Source of the DNA: CBFFRJ01 sp051486985
Lineage (GTDB): Bacteria; Pseudomonadota; Gammaproteobacteria; Enterobacterales; Enterobacteriaceae
Assembly (NCBI RefSeq): GCF_051486985.1
Contig: NZ_JAHVDV010000005.1
Span: 1-64,000, forward strand
Length of the DNA stretch: 64,000 nucleotides
Direction of reading: 5' to 3'
Part shown: one piece after another, positions 17,393 through 25,671 of the stretch
Numbering within the stretch: position 1 is the stretch's first letter
Layout of the letters: every line of letters begins with the position of its first letter
The notes under the pieces: generated by a model
Databases searched by the model: none
Told to the model about the DNA's origin: nothing
The model's input: only the letters and a program-made list of their open reading frames with translations
Program-made: the position numbers and the translations under genes

Positions 17393-18165
17393 GCTTTATT
17401 GAGATCAACAATGTCTGGCAGGAGTACGGGCCGCACGTGGTGCTGGAGCGTCTTAATCTGCAGGTCAATGCCGGGGAGTTTTGCTCGATGGTAGGGGCTT
17501 CGGGCTGTGGGAAGTCCACCTTCCTGCGTTTGCTGTTAGGCCAGGAGGCACCAAGTCGCGGCACGCTGTCGCTGGATGGCAAAGCCCTGTCGGCCGAGCC
17601 GGACCGCAGCCGTGGCGTGGTGTTTCAGCGCTATTCGGTCTTTCCCCACCTGAGCGTGCTGGGCAACGTGACCCTGGGTCTTGAGTTTCCGCAGGCCCCG
17701 GTTCTGGGGCGTCTTTTTGGCGCACGAAAGCGCGAGGCGCGCGAGCGGGCGGTGTGGATGCTGGAAAAAGTGGGGCTGGGGCACGCGCTGGACAAATACC
17801 CGGCGCAGCTCTCCGGCGGCATGCAGCAGCGCCTTGCCATTGCGCAGGCTTTCATTATGCAGCCACGCGTGCTGCTGCTGGATGAACCCTTCGGTGCGCT
17901 GGACCCCGGCATTCGCAAAGACATGCATGCGCTACTGCTCCAGCTCTGGGGGGAAACCCGCATGACGGTCTTTATGGTCACGCACGACCTCTCAGAAGGG
18001 TTCAACCTCGGCACCCGACTGCTGGTGTTCGACAAAGTCCGTATCGACCCGCACGAACCCAATGCTTACGGCGCACGCATCACTTACGACATACCGCTCA
18101 ACGAAGCGCGGCTGGCCGAAATGACCGGCAGCACGCCTCAAAACGTCTATGCATTAAGGAGTTAA
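17389..18165 (+). CDS. ABC transporter ATP-binding protein, guanidine operon
   Basis: The 258-residue ATPase of the importer. Walker A GASGCGKST is at 36-44, signature LSGGMQQ at 141-147, Walker B VLLLDE at 161-166, and a switch histidine lies in VTHD. It belongs to the nitrate/sulfonate/taurine ATPase group (TauB/SsuB-like). Its start overlaps the permease stop by 4 bases, and the next gene begins 4 bases after its stop, so the five-gene front of the operon is tightly coupled. Confidence 0.9.
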   Translation: MSFIEINNVWQEYGPHVVLERLNLQVNAGEFCSMVGASGCGKSTFLRLLLGQEAPSRGTLSLDGKALSAEPDRSRGVVFQRYSVFPHLSVLGNVTLGLEFPQAPVLGRLFGARKREARERAVWMLEKVGLGHALDKYPAQLSGGMQQRLAIAQAFIMQPRVLLLDEPFGALDPGIRKDMHALLLQLWGETRMTVFMVTHDLSEGFNLGTRLLVFDKVRIDPHEPNAYGARITYDIPLNEARLAEMTGSTPQNVYALRS

Positions 18166-18169
18166 CCTG

Positions 18170-18898
18170 ATGACTTCACTGGAAAATATGACACCCGTTC
18201 TGCGAGAGGAAACCCTGCCCGGTGGCGGCACGCTCTCCTTTATTCTTAAGCGTGGACAGATCCTGCGCATGACGGACATCGACGGCGGGGACAATGTCAG
18301 CCTGATGATGCTCAATCCCCATGAAAAGAGCGAACGTCTGAACCTGCCAGACACCCTAAAAGGCCAGCATACGGCGCGCCTGACCACCGGTCACTGCTTC
18401 TACTCCGATATGGGACGCGTACTGGCCGGAATTGTGGCCGACACCTGCGGCTGGCACGACCCTTTTGGCGGCGTGCTTAATGCCGCCGAAGTGAAGGAGA
18501 AATATGGTGAGGGTCGCTACCAGCGCCTGCGCAACGGTTTTTACCGTAACGGCACCGATAACCTGCTGGTAGAGATGGGTAAATGGGATTTAAGCCTTGA
18601 AGACCTGCTGATGGTGGTGAATTTCTTCAGCAAGGTGACGGTAGCAGAGGACGGCACCTTCGCCTTCCACCCGGGTGCGTCACAACCGGGCCGCTATGTA
18701 GAGCTGTTTGCGCCGATGGACGTGCTGCTGGTGATGACGGCACTGCAACACCCGATGGACCCGACAACGGAGTACGCGCCGCGCCCGGTGCAACTGAGCT
18801 GGCGTCAGGCTGACGATGAAAATGCCGCTATCGGGACGCTACAGAGCCGCCCGGAAAACGAACGCGCATTTGCTAACACCCGTTTATTTGCCCTCTAA
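18170..18898 (+). CDS. Carboxyguanidine deiminase subunit (urea carboxylase-associated protein, larger)
   Basis: A 242-residue DUF1989-type protein, long annotated as urea carboxylase (or urea amidolyase) associated protein. Proteins of this pair have been shown to form a heteromeric carboxyguanidine deiminase (CgdAB) that turns carboxyguanidine into allophanate plus ammonia. Visible motifs are GDNVSLMMLNP, GHCFYSDMG, VADTCGWHDPFGG (a likely metal site) and a glycine-rich PGRYVELFAPMDVLLVM. It is one of two family members in tandem. Which one corresponds to CgdA and which to CgdB is left open here. Confidence 0.88.
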   Translation: MTSLENMTPVLREETLPGGGTLSFILKRGQILRMTDIDGGDNVSLMMLNPHEKSERLNLPDTLKGQHTARLTTGHCFYSDMGRVLAGIVADTCGWHDPFGGVLNAAEVKEKYGEGRYQRLRNGFYRNGTDNLLVEMGKWDLSLEDLLMVVNFFSKVTVAEDGTFAFHPGASQPGRYVELFAPMDVLLVMTALQHPMDPTTEYAPRPVQLSWRQADDENAAIGTLQSRPENERAFANTRLFAL

Positions 18899-18909
18899 GG
18901 AGCCACCAG

Positions 18910-19542
18910 ATGCATGTCACCAGTCAGAAACACCCCGACGACGCACTCTTTCGCCATGTGATCCCGGCGGGCGAACCCTACCTCTTTGAAGTGAAAAAAG
19001 GCCAGACCGTACGGTTGCTGGATCTGGAAGGCAACCAGGCCGTGGATACGCTGTTTTACAATGCTGACCAGCCACGGGAGCGCTACGATCCGCAGCGCAC
19101 ATTGCGCCGTCAGGGTAACGCCTATCTCACCACCGGCAGCGTACTCTATTCCAGTCTCGGTAACCCCTTGCTGACCATTGTGGCCGATACCTGTGGCCGT
19201 CACGACACCCTCGGCGGGGCCTGCGCGCAGGAGAGTAACACCGTGCGCTATGCGCTGGACAAACGTCAGATGCACAGCTGTCGTGACAACTTTCTCTGCG
19301 CCTGCCTGCATGATGGTCGTATGCACAAACGGGATATCGGGGCCAACATCAACTTCTTTATGAACGTACCTGTCACGCCAGAAGGTGGGTTGACCTTTGA
19401 AGACGGTATTTCTGCCCCCGGTAAATATGTGGAGCTGCGTGCCGAATGCAACGTGATTGTGCTCATCTCCAACTGCCCGCAACTGAACAACCCCTGTAAT
19501 GGCTGGAACCCGACACCGGCGGAGGTGCTGATATGGAATTGA
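18910..19542 (+). CDS. Carboxyguanidine deiminase subunit (urea carboxylase-associated protein, smaller)
   Basis: The 210-residue partner of the preceding protein and its distant paralogue: both share a nucleotide-like core with ADTCGRHD here against ADTCGWHD there. This member is rich in cysteine (SCRDNFLCAC, SNCPQLNNPCNG), suggesting metal binding. With its partner it should hydrolyse carboxyguanidine to allophanate and ammonia. It starts 11 bases after the larger subunit, with AAGGAG upstream. A 34-codon ORF overlaps its last codons. Confidence 0.87.
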   Translation: MHVTSQKHPDDALFRHVIPAGEPYLFEVKKGQTVRLLDLEGNQAVDTLFYNADQPRERYDPQRTLRRQGNAYLTTGSVLYSSLGNPLLTIVADTCGRHDTLGGACAQESNTVRYALDKRQMHSCRDNFLCACLHDGRMHKRDIGANINFFMNVPVTPEGGLTFEDGISAPGKYVELRAECNVIVLISNCPQLNNPCNGWNPTPAEVLIWN

Positions 19543-19637
19543 TCCGCCAGGTGCGCAGCCTGCTTTATCACCTGTTTGCCGTTCGTGCCGCCCGCCTGCC
19601 TTTACCTCAGGACAGGCCCACGACACCGCGTCCATAG
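19533..19637 (+). CDS. Possible 34-residue leader-type ORF
   Basis: A short frame begins ATG 19533 inside the last codons of the deiminase subunit gene. It has a full GGAGG at 19521-19525 at good spacing and ends at TAG 19635-19637, 10 bases before the guanidine-II hairpins. The peptide (starting MELIRQVRSLLYHLF) has six arginines and a proline-rich tail ending PRP. It may be a leader peptide coupled to the riboswitch or a chance frame. No function is assigned. Confidence 0.35.
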   Translation: MELIRQVRSLLYHLFAVRAARLPLPQDRPTTPRP

Positions 19638-19647
19638 AGACATCGCC

Positions 19648-19696
19648 CCTTATGGACGACCATAAGGTGAGCCGATTTTCGGCGGGACGACCCGCC
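19648..19696 (+). promoter_or_regulatory. Guanidine-II riboswitch (mini-ykkC motif)
   Basis: Two hairpins both close on the tetraloop ACGA: CCTTATGG / CCATAAGG (stem 19648-19655 with 19660-19667, loop 19656-19659) and GGCGGG / CCCGCC (19681-19686 with 19691-19696, loop 19687-19690). A 13-base linker joins them. Twin stem-loops with ACGR loops and a short linker define the mini-ykkC/guanidine-II class. It lies 17 bases before the carboxylase ATG and inside the operon, so it probably controls translation of the carboxylase and the coupled hydrolase. Confidence 0.88.
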
Positions 19697-19713
19697 AGCA
19701 CTGAGTTCTGACT

Positions 19714-22700
19714 ATGTTTACGAAACTCCTTATTGCCAACCGTGGCGCGATTGCCTGCCGGATCCTGCGTACCCTGCGCAGCATGAACGTAAGTGGGGTG
19801 GCCGTCTGGTCTGAGGCCGACGCCAGCAGCTTACACATCCGGGATGCTGACGAAGCCATCAGCCTCGGTGATGGCCCGGCGGCACACACCTACCTCGTCA
19901 CGGAAAAAATTATCGATGCCGCCCGTAAAAGCGGTGCCCAGGCGATTCATCCCGGTTACGGTTTTCTCTCTGAAAACGCCGCTTTCGCCGAGGCCTGCGA
20001 AGCCGCGGGGATTGCCTTTGTCGGCCCGACGCCGGAGCAATTACGCGTGTTCGGCTTAAAACATACGGCGCGTGCGCTGGCGAAAAACCACGGTGTCCCG
20101 ATGCTTGAAGGCACCGGGCTGCTGGCGAACCTTGACGAGGCGCAGCAGGCGGGCGCGCAGGTCGGTTTTCCGGTGATGCTGAAAAGTACTGCCGGCGGCG
20201 GTGGCATCGGAATGCGCGTCTGTTATAACGCCAGCGAGCTGGCGGAAGCCTTTGACGCCGTGGTACGGCTGGGTAAAAACAACTTCAGCGACGCCGGCGT
20301 GTTTATCGAAAAGTACATCGAGCGCGCACGCCATCTGGAAGTCCAGATTTTTGGTGATGGGAAAGGCGACGTGATTTCCCTGGGGGTTCGCGACTGCTCG
20401 GTCCAGCGCCGTAACCAGAAGGTGCTGGAAGAGACCCCGGCCCCGAATCTGCCGGACGGAATAGAAACCGCATTGTGTGAAGCCGCCATTACGCTCGGCA
20501 AAGCCATCAACTACCGCAGCGCGGGCACGGTGGAGTTTGTCTATGACAGCCTGGCTCGCCAGTTTTACTTCCTTGAGGTTAACACCCGACTGCAGGTGGA
20601 GCATGGCGTCACTGAGCAGGTGTGGGGCGTGGACCTGGTGCGCTGGATGATTGAACTGGCGGCAGGCGAGCTGCCGCCGCTGTCAGCGCTGGCGGCAGGG
20701 CTCACGCCACAGGGACATGCGGTGCAGGCGCGTCTGTATGCCGAAGATCCCGGCCGCCAGTTTCAGCCCTCGCCAGGCCTGCTGACCGAGGTCGTTTTCC
20801 CACCTGAGGATCGCAGTAAGCTTCGTGTCGACACCTGGGTGGAGGCCGGTTGTGATGTGCCGCCGTTCTTCGATCCGATGCTGGCCAAGATCATCAGTTG
20901 GCAGCCGACCCGTGCGCAGGCGATTACTGAGCTTAATGCGGCACTGGATGCCACCCGCCTGTACGGTGTGGAGACCAACCGTCACTACCTGCAACAGATC
21001 CTCGCCTTTGCACCTTTTGCTGAAGGTGATCCCTGGACGCGCTGCCTGGAGGGGCTGACCTACCGGGCCACCACCATTGAAGTGCTGAGCGCAGGCACCC
21101 AGACCACGGTGCAGGATTATCCCGGTCGGCAGGGCTACTGGGCGGTGGGGGTACCGCCGTCGGGACCAATGGATAGCCGTGCGCTCCGTCTGGGTAACGC
21201 GCTGCTGGGTAATGCCGCAACCGATGCTGCGCTGGAGCTTACCCTTAGCGGGCCGACGCTGAAATTTAATACCGATGCCGTTGCGGTGGTGACCGGGGCG
21301 GCAATGAGCATTACGCGCGATGGCGAAGAGATCGCCATGAATACTCTCTTTACTCTCCAGGCAGGCAGTACGCTACGTCTGGGAGAGGTGAGCGGGGCGG
21401 GCGTGCGCAGCTACCTGTGTCTGCAGGGCGGTATCAATGTACCGGACTATCTGGGCAGTAAAAGTACCTTTACCCTCGGGCAGTTTGGCGGGCATGCCGG
21501 GCGCGCGTTACGCACAGGTGACGTCCTGCACATTAATGCGCTGAACGCCGCACCGCGTAGCGTCGCCTTACCCGCGAGCCTGCAGACGACGTTCCCTGGC
21601 GTGCGCGAACTGCGGGTTATCTACGGGCCGCACGGCGCGCCGGAATATTTCACCCAACAGTATATCAACACCTTTCTTGCCACCGACTGGGAGGTGCACT
21701 TCAACTCCAGCCGTACCGGTATTCGTCTGATTGGGCCAAAGCCTGAGTGGGTGCGTGACAGCGGCGGCGAAGCCGGGCTGCATCCGTCCAACATACATGA
21801 CAACCCGTATGCCATCGGCGCGGTGGATTTTACCGGTGATATGCCCGTCATCCTTGGGCCGGATGGCCCGAGCCTTGGTGGTTTCGTCTGCCCGGTGACG
21901 GTTATCGAAGCGGATCTCTGGCAGCTTGGGCAACTAAAGGCGGGCGATAAGGTGCGCTTTGTGCCGGTAGAGATGGCGACCGCGCGCTTACTGGCGCAGG
22001 CGTGTAATCAGGAAGTAGAGACCCTGCAACCCGTCGCCGTGAACTGGCAGCCAGCGGCGCGGGTATCGCCCGTGGTGCTTGATATCGGCGAGACGGACAA
22101 ACGTCTGGTGGCACGGCTTTCCGGTGATACCCATTTGTTACTGGAAATTGGCGCGCCGGAGCTGGATCTGGTGCTGCGTTTTCGCGCTCACGCGCTGATG
22201 CAGGCGCTGGAAGCCCGTGCGCTGGCGGGGGTGATTGATCTGACACCGGGCATTCGTTCTCTACAGGTTCACTATCAGCCGGAGACGCTGCCGCCCGACG
22301 CCTTGCTTGAGGCGATCGCAGAACTCTGGCACGAGGTCTGTCAGCGTTCGGATCTTGATGTGCCGTCACGTGTGGTCTGGTTGCCGCTCTCCTGGGACGA
22401 TCCGGCCTGTCAGAAAGCTATTGAAAAATACATGACCACTGTGCGCCGCGATGCGCCCTGGTGTCCGAGTAATCTTGAGTTTATTCGCCGTATTAACGAT
22501 CTCGCCAATATCGATGAGGTCTACAAAACCGTCTTTGATGCCCACTATCTGGTGATGGGGCTGGGGGATGTCTATCTCGGCGCACCAGTCGCTACGCCGC
22601 TTGACCCCCGTCATCGCCTGGTGACCACCAAATACAATCCGGCCCGCACCTGGACGGCTGAAAACTCGGTAGGCATTGGCGGCGCCTATCTTTGCGTGTA

Positions 22701-23316
22701 CGGCATGGAAGGGCCGGGGGGCTACCAGTTTGTCGGCCGCACGCTGCAGATGTGGAACCGCTATCGCGATGTGGCTGATTTCGGCGGCAAGCCCTGGCTG
22801 CTGCGCTTCTTCGACCAGATCCGCTTTTACCCGGTCTCTGCTGAAGAGCTGCTGACTATTCGCCGCGATTTCCCGCTCGGGCGCTATCCGCTGCGTATTG
22901 AGCAGACCACCCTGCGGCTGGCGGAGTACCAGCAGTTTCTTGCTGAAGAGGCGGACAGCATCACGGCGAACCGCGCGCATCAGCAGCAGGCCTTTGCTGC
23001 CGAGCGCGATCGCTGGATTGCCAGCGGCCAGGCCCATTTCGACAGCACCCTGGTGGTGAGCGACGAAGGGGAAGATGCGCCGCTGATGTCGGGTGAAAGC
23101 GGGGTCGACAGCCCGGTCTCCGGCAACCTCTGGCAGGTAAACGTTAAAGAGGGCGATACCGTCAGTGAGGGCCAGACGCTGGTCATCCTTGAATCCATGA
23201 AGATGGAAATTCCGTTGACCGCGCCCCATGCCGGTGTGGTCAGTCAGGTTCGGGTGCAGCCGGGCAGTGCCGTGCGCGCCGGGCAATGCGTAGTGGTGAT
23301 GGAGAAAAGACAATGA
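19714..23316 (+). CDS. Biotin-dependent guanidine (urea-type) carboxylase
   Basis: A 1200-residue enzyme of the urea carboxylase fold. In order: biotin carboxylase with ATP-grasp (about 1-445, STAGGGGIGMRV near 155-165), carboxyltransferase parts AHS2 (about 455-740, TTVQDYPGRQGYWAVGVPPS) and AHS1 (about 795-1070), and a C-terminal biotinyl domain with ESMKMEIP, the biotinylated lysine being K1163. Many bacterial members prefer guanidine to urea. The deiminase pair and two guanidine riboswitches here argue strongly for guanidine. The product carboxyguanidine goes to the deiminase. The start is ATG 19714; its ribosome-binding site is weak. It overlaps the next gene by 4 bases. Confidence 0.92.
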   Translation: MFTKLLIANRGAIACRILRTLRSMNVSGVAVWSEADASSLHIRDADEAISLGDGPAAHTYLVTEKIIDAARKSGAQAIHPGYGFLSENAAFAEACEAAGIAFVGPTPEQLRVFGLKHTARALAKNHGVPMLEGTGLLANLDEAQQAGAQVGFPVMLKSTAGGGGIGMRVCYNASELAEAFDAVVRLGKNNFSDAGVFIEKYIERARHLEVQIFGDGKGDVISLGVRDCSVQRRNQKVLEETPAPNLPDGIETALCEAAITLGKAINYRSAGTVEFVYDSLARQFYFLEVNTRLQVEHGVTEQVWGVDLVRWMIELAAGELPPLSALAAGLTPQGHAVQARLYAEDPGRQFQPSPGLLTEVVFPPEDRSKLRVDTWVEAGCDVPPFFDPMLAKIISWQPTRAQAITELNAALDATRLYGVETNRHYLQQILAFAPFAEGDPWTRCLEGLTYRATTIEVLSAGTQTTVQDYPGRQGYWAVGVPPSGPMDSRALRLGNALLGNAATDAALELTLSGPTLKFNTDAVAVVTGAAMSITRDGEEIAMNTLFTLQAGSTLRLGEVSGAGVRSYLCLQGGINVPDYLGSKSTFTLGQFGGHAGRALRTGDVLHINALNAAPRSVALPASLQTTFPGVRELRVIYGPHGAPEYFTQQYINTFLATDWEVHFNSSRTGIRLIGPKPEWVRDSGGEAGLHPSNIHDNPYAIGAVDFTGDMPVILGPDGPSLGGFVCPVTVIEADLWQLGQLKAGDKVRFVPVEMATARLLAQACNQEVETLQPVAVNWQPAARVSPVVLDIGETDKRLVARLSGDTHLLLEIGAPELDLVLRFRAHALMQALEARALAGVIDLTPGIRSLQVHYQPETLPPDALLEAIAELWHEVCQRSDLDVPSRVVWLPLSWDDPACQKAIEKYMTTVRRDAPWCPSNLEFIRRINDLANIDEVYKTVFDAHYLVMGLGDVYLGAPVATPLDPRHRLVTTKYNPARTWTAENSVGIGGAYLCVYGMEGPGGYQFVGRTLQMWNRYRDVADFGGKPWLLRFFDQIRFYPVSAEELLTIRRDFPLGRYPLRIEQTTLRLAEYQQFLAEEADSITANRAHQQQAFAAERDRWIASGQAHFDSTLVVSDEGEDAPLMSGESGVDSPVSGNLWQVNVKEGDTVSEGQTLVILESMKMEIPLTAPHAGVVSQVRVQPGSAVRAGQCVVVMEKRQ

Positions 23317-25112
23317 CAGAGGCTTTTGATTTACGACTTGATACGCTCTCAGCGCACTACAAAAGCGGCACGCTGACGCCGCGCACGCTCATCCGGCAGC
23401 TACGTGAACGTGCCATTGCGCTTAACCCGGCATTCTCTCTCTTCATTTATATCCTGAGTGAAGAGGAGCTGGAGCCCTATCTGGCGGCGCTTGATGCACG
23501 TAAGCCTGATGAACTGCCGCTCTACGGCGTGCCGTTTGCTATCAAAGACAATATCGATCTGGCGGGGATTGCTACCACCGCAGCCTGCCCGGCCTTTGCC
23601 CGCACGGCTAAGCAGGACGCGACAATTGTGCGTCAGCTGATTGCGCTGGGAGCGGTGCCGCTGGGTAAAACCAACCTCGACCAGTTCGCCACCGGGCTGA
23701 ACGGCACGCGCTCACCTTACGGTGCCTGTCGCAACAGTGTGCATCCGGACTATCCGTCGGGCGGCTCAAGCGCAGGTTCTGCGCTTTCAGTAGCACTGGG
23801 CGTTGCCAGTTTTGCGCTGGGCACGGATACCGCGGGCAGCGGGCGTGTGCCGGCCGCGCTTAATAATCTGGTCGGACTTAAAGCGACAAAAGGGCTGGTG
23901 TCCACGGCGGGTGTCCTGCCCGCCTGCCGCACGCTGGATTGCGTGACCTTCTTTACGGCGACCGCTGCCGAAGCCAGCCGTTTACTCGCGCTCACTGCAA
24001 GGCTGGATCCTGCTGACGATTACAGCCGCCAGAACCCGGCGTGGAACGGGGCACAGGCCTTTGGGAGACCCCGAAAAGGTTTTCGTTTTGGCGTGCCCGA
24101 TACGCTGGAGTTTCTTGGCTGCAAGGAGAGTGAAGCACTGTTCAACACCGCAAAAGCACAGCTGGTGGCGCTGGGTGGCGTGCCGGTCAGTATCGATTTC
24201 ACTCCCTTTATGACGGCGGCAAAGTTGCTTTACGACGGGCCGTGGGTCGCGGAGCGATATCATGTAGTGGGGCCCTTAATTGAAGCACAGCCCGATGCCG
24301 TGCTGCCGGTTATTCGCGACGTATTGCAAAAAGCGCCCGGCACCGATGCGGTCAGCACCTTTGACGGGCTGTATACCTTGCAGCACCTCAAGGCTCGATG
24401 TGATGCCACCCTCGCTGACCTGGAGTGCGTACTGACGCCGACCTACCCGCGTCCGGTAACGCTGGCTGAGCTTCATGATGAGCCGGTAAAACGCAACTCA
24501 GATTTGGGTTACTACACCAACTTTATGAATCTGCTGGACTATGCCGCCGTGGCGGTGCCGGTCGGTTTTATGGCAGATGGGTTGCCCTCGGGAGTTACGC
24601 TCTTTGGTCGCGCTTTTACGGATCAGTATTTACTCGGGGTGGCGGATGCGCTACAGCGTGCCCGTCCCCTGACCTTACCGGGCGGAGCCATGCTTAATAC
24701 ACCAGCAGTAAGCGGGGAAGGAAGCAACGATCGCGTGCAACTGGTGGTGTGCGGTGCCCATCTTGATGGACTGGCCCTTAATCACCAGTTACGCGAGCGT
24801 CAGGGGCGCCTGATTGAGGCTACGCAAAGTGCAGCGGCCTACCGCCTGTATGCGCTGGCGGACGGTAAACGACCGGGGATGGTCCGGGATGTTGAACAGG
24901 GTCAGTCTGTAGCGGTGGAGGTGTGGGAGATCCCATCCAGTGAGATGGGTTCCTTCCTGTCGGGGATCCCGGCGCCGCTTGGCCTTGGCAAAGTCGAGCT
25001 CATGGACGGACGGTGGTTAACTGGATTCATTTGCGAAAATTATGGTTTACAGGGCGCGACGGAGATCACCGAACGAGGCGGCTGGCGCGCATGGCTTGCG
25101 GGGCGGGCATAA
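23313..25112 (+). CDS. atzF: Allophanate hydrolase
   Basis: Allophanate hydrolase splits allophanate into ammonia and carbon dioxide, the last step of guanidine (or urea amidolyase) breakdown. The 599-residue product has an amidase-signature domain with the Ser-cisSer-Lys triad: K78 (AIKDN), a serine of GGSSAGS at 150-156, and S176 (GTDTAGSGR). A C-terminal domain from about 470 to the end is linked in studied enzymes to decarboxylation of the intermediate. The ATG at 23313 overlaps the carboxylase stop (ATGA). It is the last gene of the operon. The symbol is by family; no operon-specific name is known to me. Confidence 0.92.
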   Translation: MTEAFDLRLDTLSAHYKSGTLTPRTLIRQLRERAIALNPAFSLFIYILSEEELEPYLAALDARKPDELPLYGVPFAIKDNIDLAGIATTAACPAFARTAKQDATIVRQLIALGAVPLGKTNLDQFATGLNGTRSPYGACRNSVHPDYPSGGSSAGSALSVALGVASFALGTDTAGSGRVPAALNNLVGLKATKGLVSTAGVLPACRTLDCVTFFTATAAEASRLLALTARLDPADDYSRQNPAWNGAQAFGRPRKGFRFGVPDTLEFLGCKESEALFNTAKAQLVALGGVPVSIDFTPFMTAAKLLYDGPWVAERYHVVGPLIEAQPDAVLPVIRDVLQKAPGTDAVSTFDGLYTLQHLKARCDATLADLECVLTPTYPRPVTLAELHDEPVKRNSDLGYYTNFMNLLDYAAVAVPVGFMADGLPSGVTLFGRAFTDQYLLGVADALQRARPLTLPGGAMLNTPAVSGEGSNDRVQLVVCGAHLDGLALNHQLRERQGRLIEATQSAAAYRLYALADGKRPGMVRDVEQGQSVAVEVWEIPSSEMGSFLSGIPAPLGLGKVELMDGRWLTGFICENYGLQGATEITERGGWRAWLAGRA

Positions 25113-25237
25113 AATTAAGCCGCGCTAAAGTGTAAAGATGTGTGTTCGGTGGTCAATAATTGATTGCTTTCATGCTTTTGTTCGAAAGTTGTTCATACTA
25201 TGAAATGACACAATGGCTGACAAAGGAGGGGAAAGGT

Positions 25238-25621
25238 ATGAACGTTGATGAACTCACACGCTGCCTGCTGGACAAACTGCTCAATGCCCGTGTTGAGCTT
25301 GAGACCTATACCCATATGCGTAAAGCAAAAGGCTATATGTCGGTCAGCGAAACCAATCAGTTAAAGGACCATTTTTTTGATCTCGCGAAGGAGATTCGCG
25401 ACAGGGGTGAGCAACTGAATCAGTTGCTGGATCACGATAGTCGCGGTGCAGTGTATCGCGCTGAAGAAGCGTTATCGTCGGCTGCCATCAGCCTGATGAC
25501 CGGGCGTCATGACTGTCCGTCCTATATTGCCGTAAATGTTGATAAACTCGAGCGTTCTTTGAACATCCTGCATTTCAGCATCGACTATCTGAGTGAACAT
25601 TCACGACTTGAAGAGGCGTGA
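25238..25621 (+). CDS. bssR: Biofilm formation regulator BssR
   Basis: BssR (YliH) is a small cytoplasmic protein linked in E. coli to biofilm regulation and indole/AI-2 signalling; its biochemical action is unknown. The 127 residues equal E. coli BssR, with the shared core LRKAKGYMSVSE (here MRKAKGYMSVSE near 28-39), HAEEAL (RAEEAL) and HDCP. The ATG at 25238 has AGGAGGGGAAAG just upstream; the longer open frame is rejected. It is followed by its own terminator. Confidence 0.93.
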   Translation: MNVDELTRCLLDKLLNARVELETYTHMRKAKGYMSVSETNQLKDHFFDLAKEIRDRGEQLNQLLDHDSRGAVYRAEEALSSAAISLMTGRHDCPSYIAVNVDKLERSLNILHFSIDYLSEHSRLEEA

Positions 25622-25625
25622 GGCA

Positions 25626-25648
25626 GGGGGAGGAGACTCCCCCTTTTT
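25626..25648 (+). terminator. bssR terminator
   Basis: GGGGGAG (25626-25632) and CTCCCCC (25637-25643) pair around a GAGA loop, and five T follow. A classic intrinsic terminator 5 bases after the bssR stop. Confidence 0.9.
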
Positions 25649-25671
25649 ACTGTGGTTTTGCCTGAAGGTTG

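Noticed and set aside
22366..23313. 315-codon - frame opposite the carboxylase
   Set aside because: Antisense shadow of a well-conserved enzyme end including the biotinyl domain.
19714..23316. Plain urea carboxylase annotation
   Set aside because: The deiminase pair and two guanidine riboswitches make guanidine the better substrate, although sequence alone cannot prove it.
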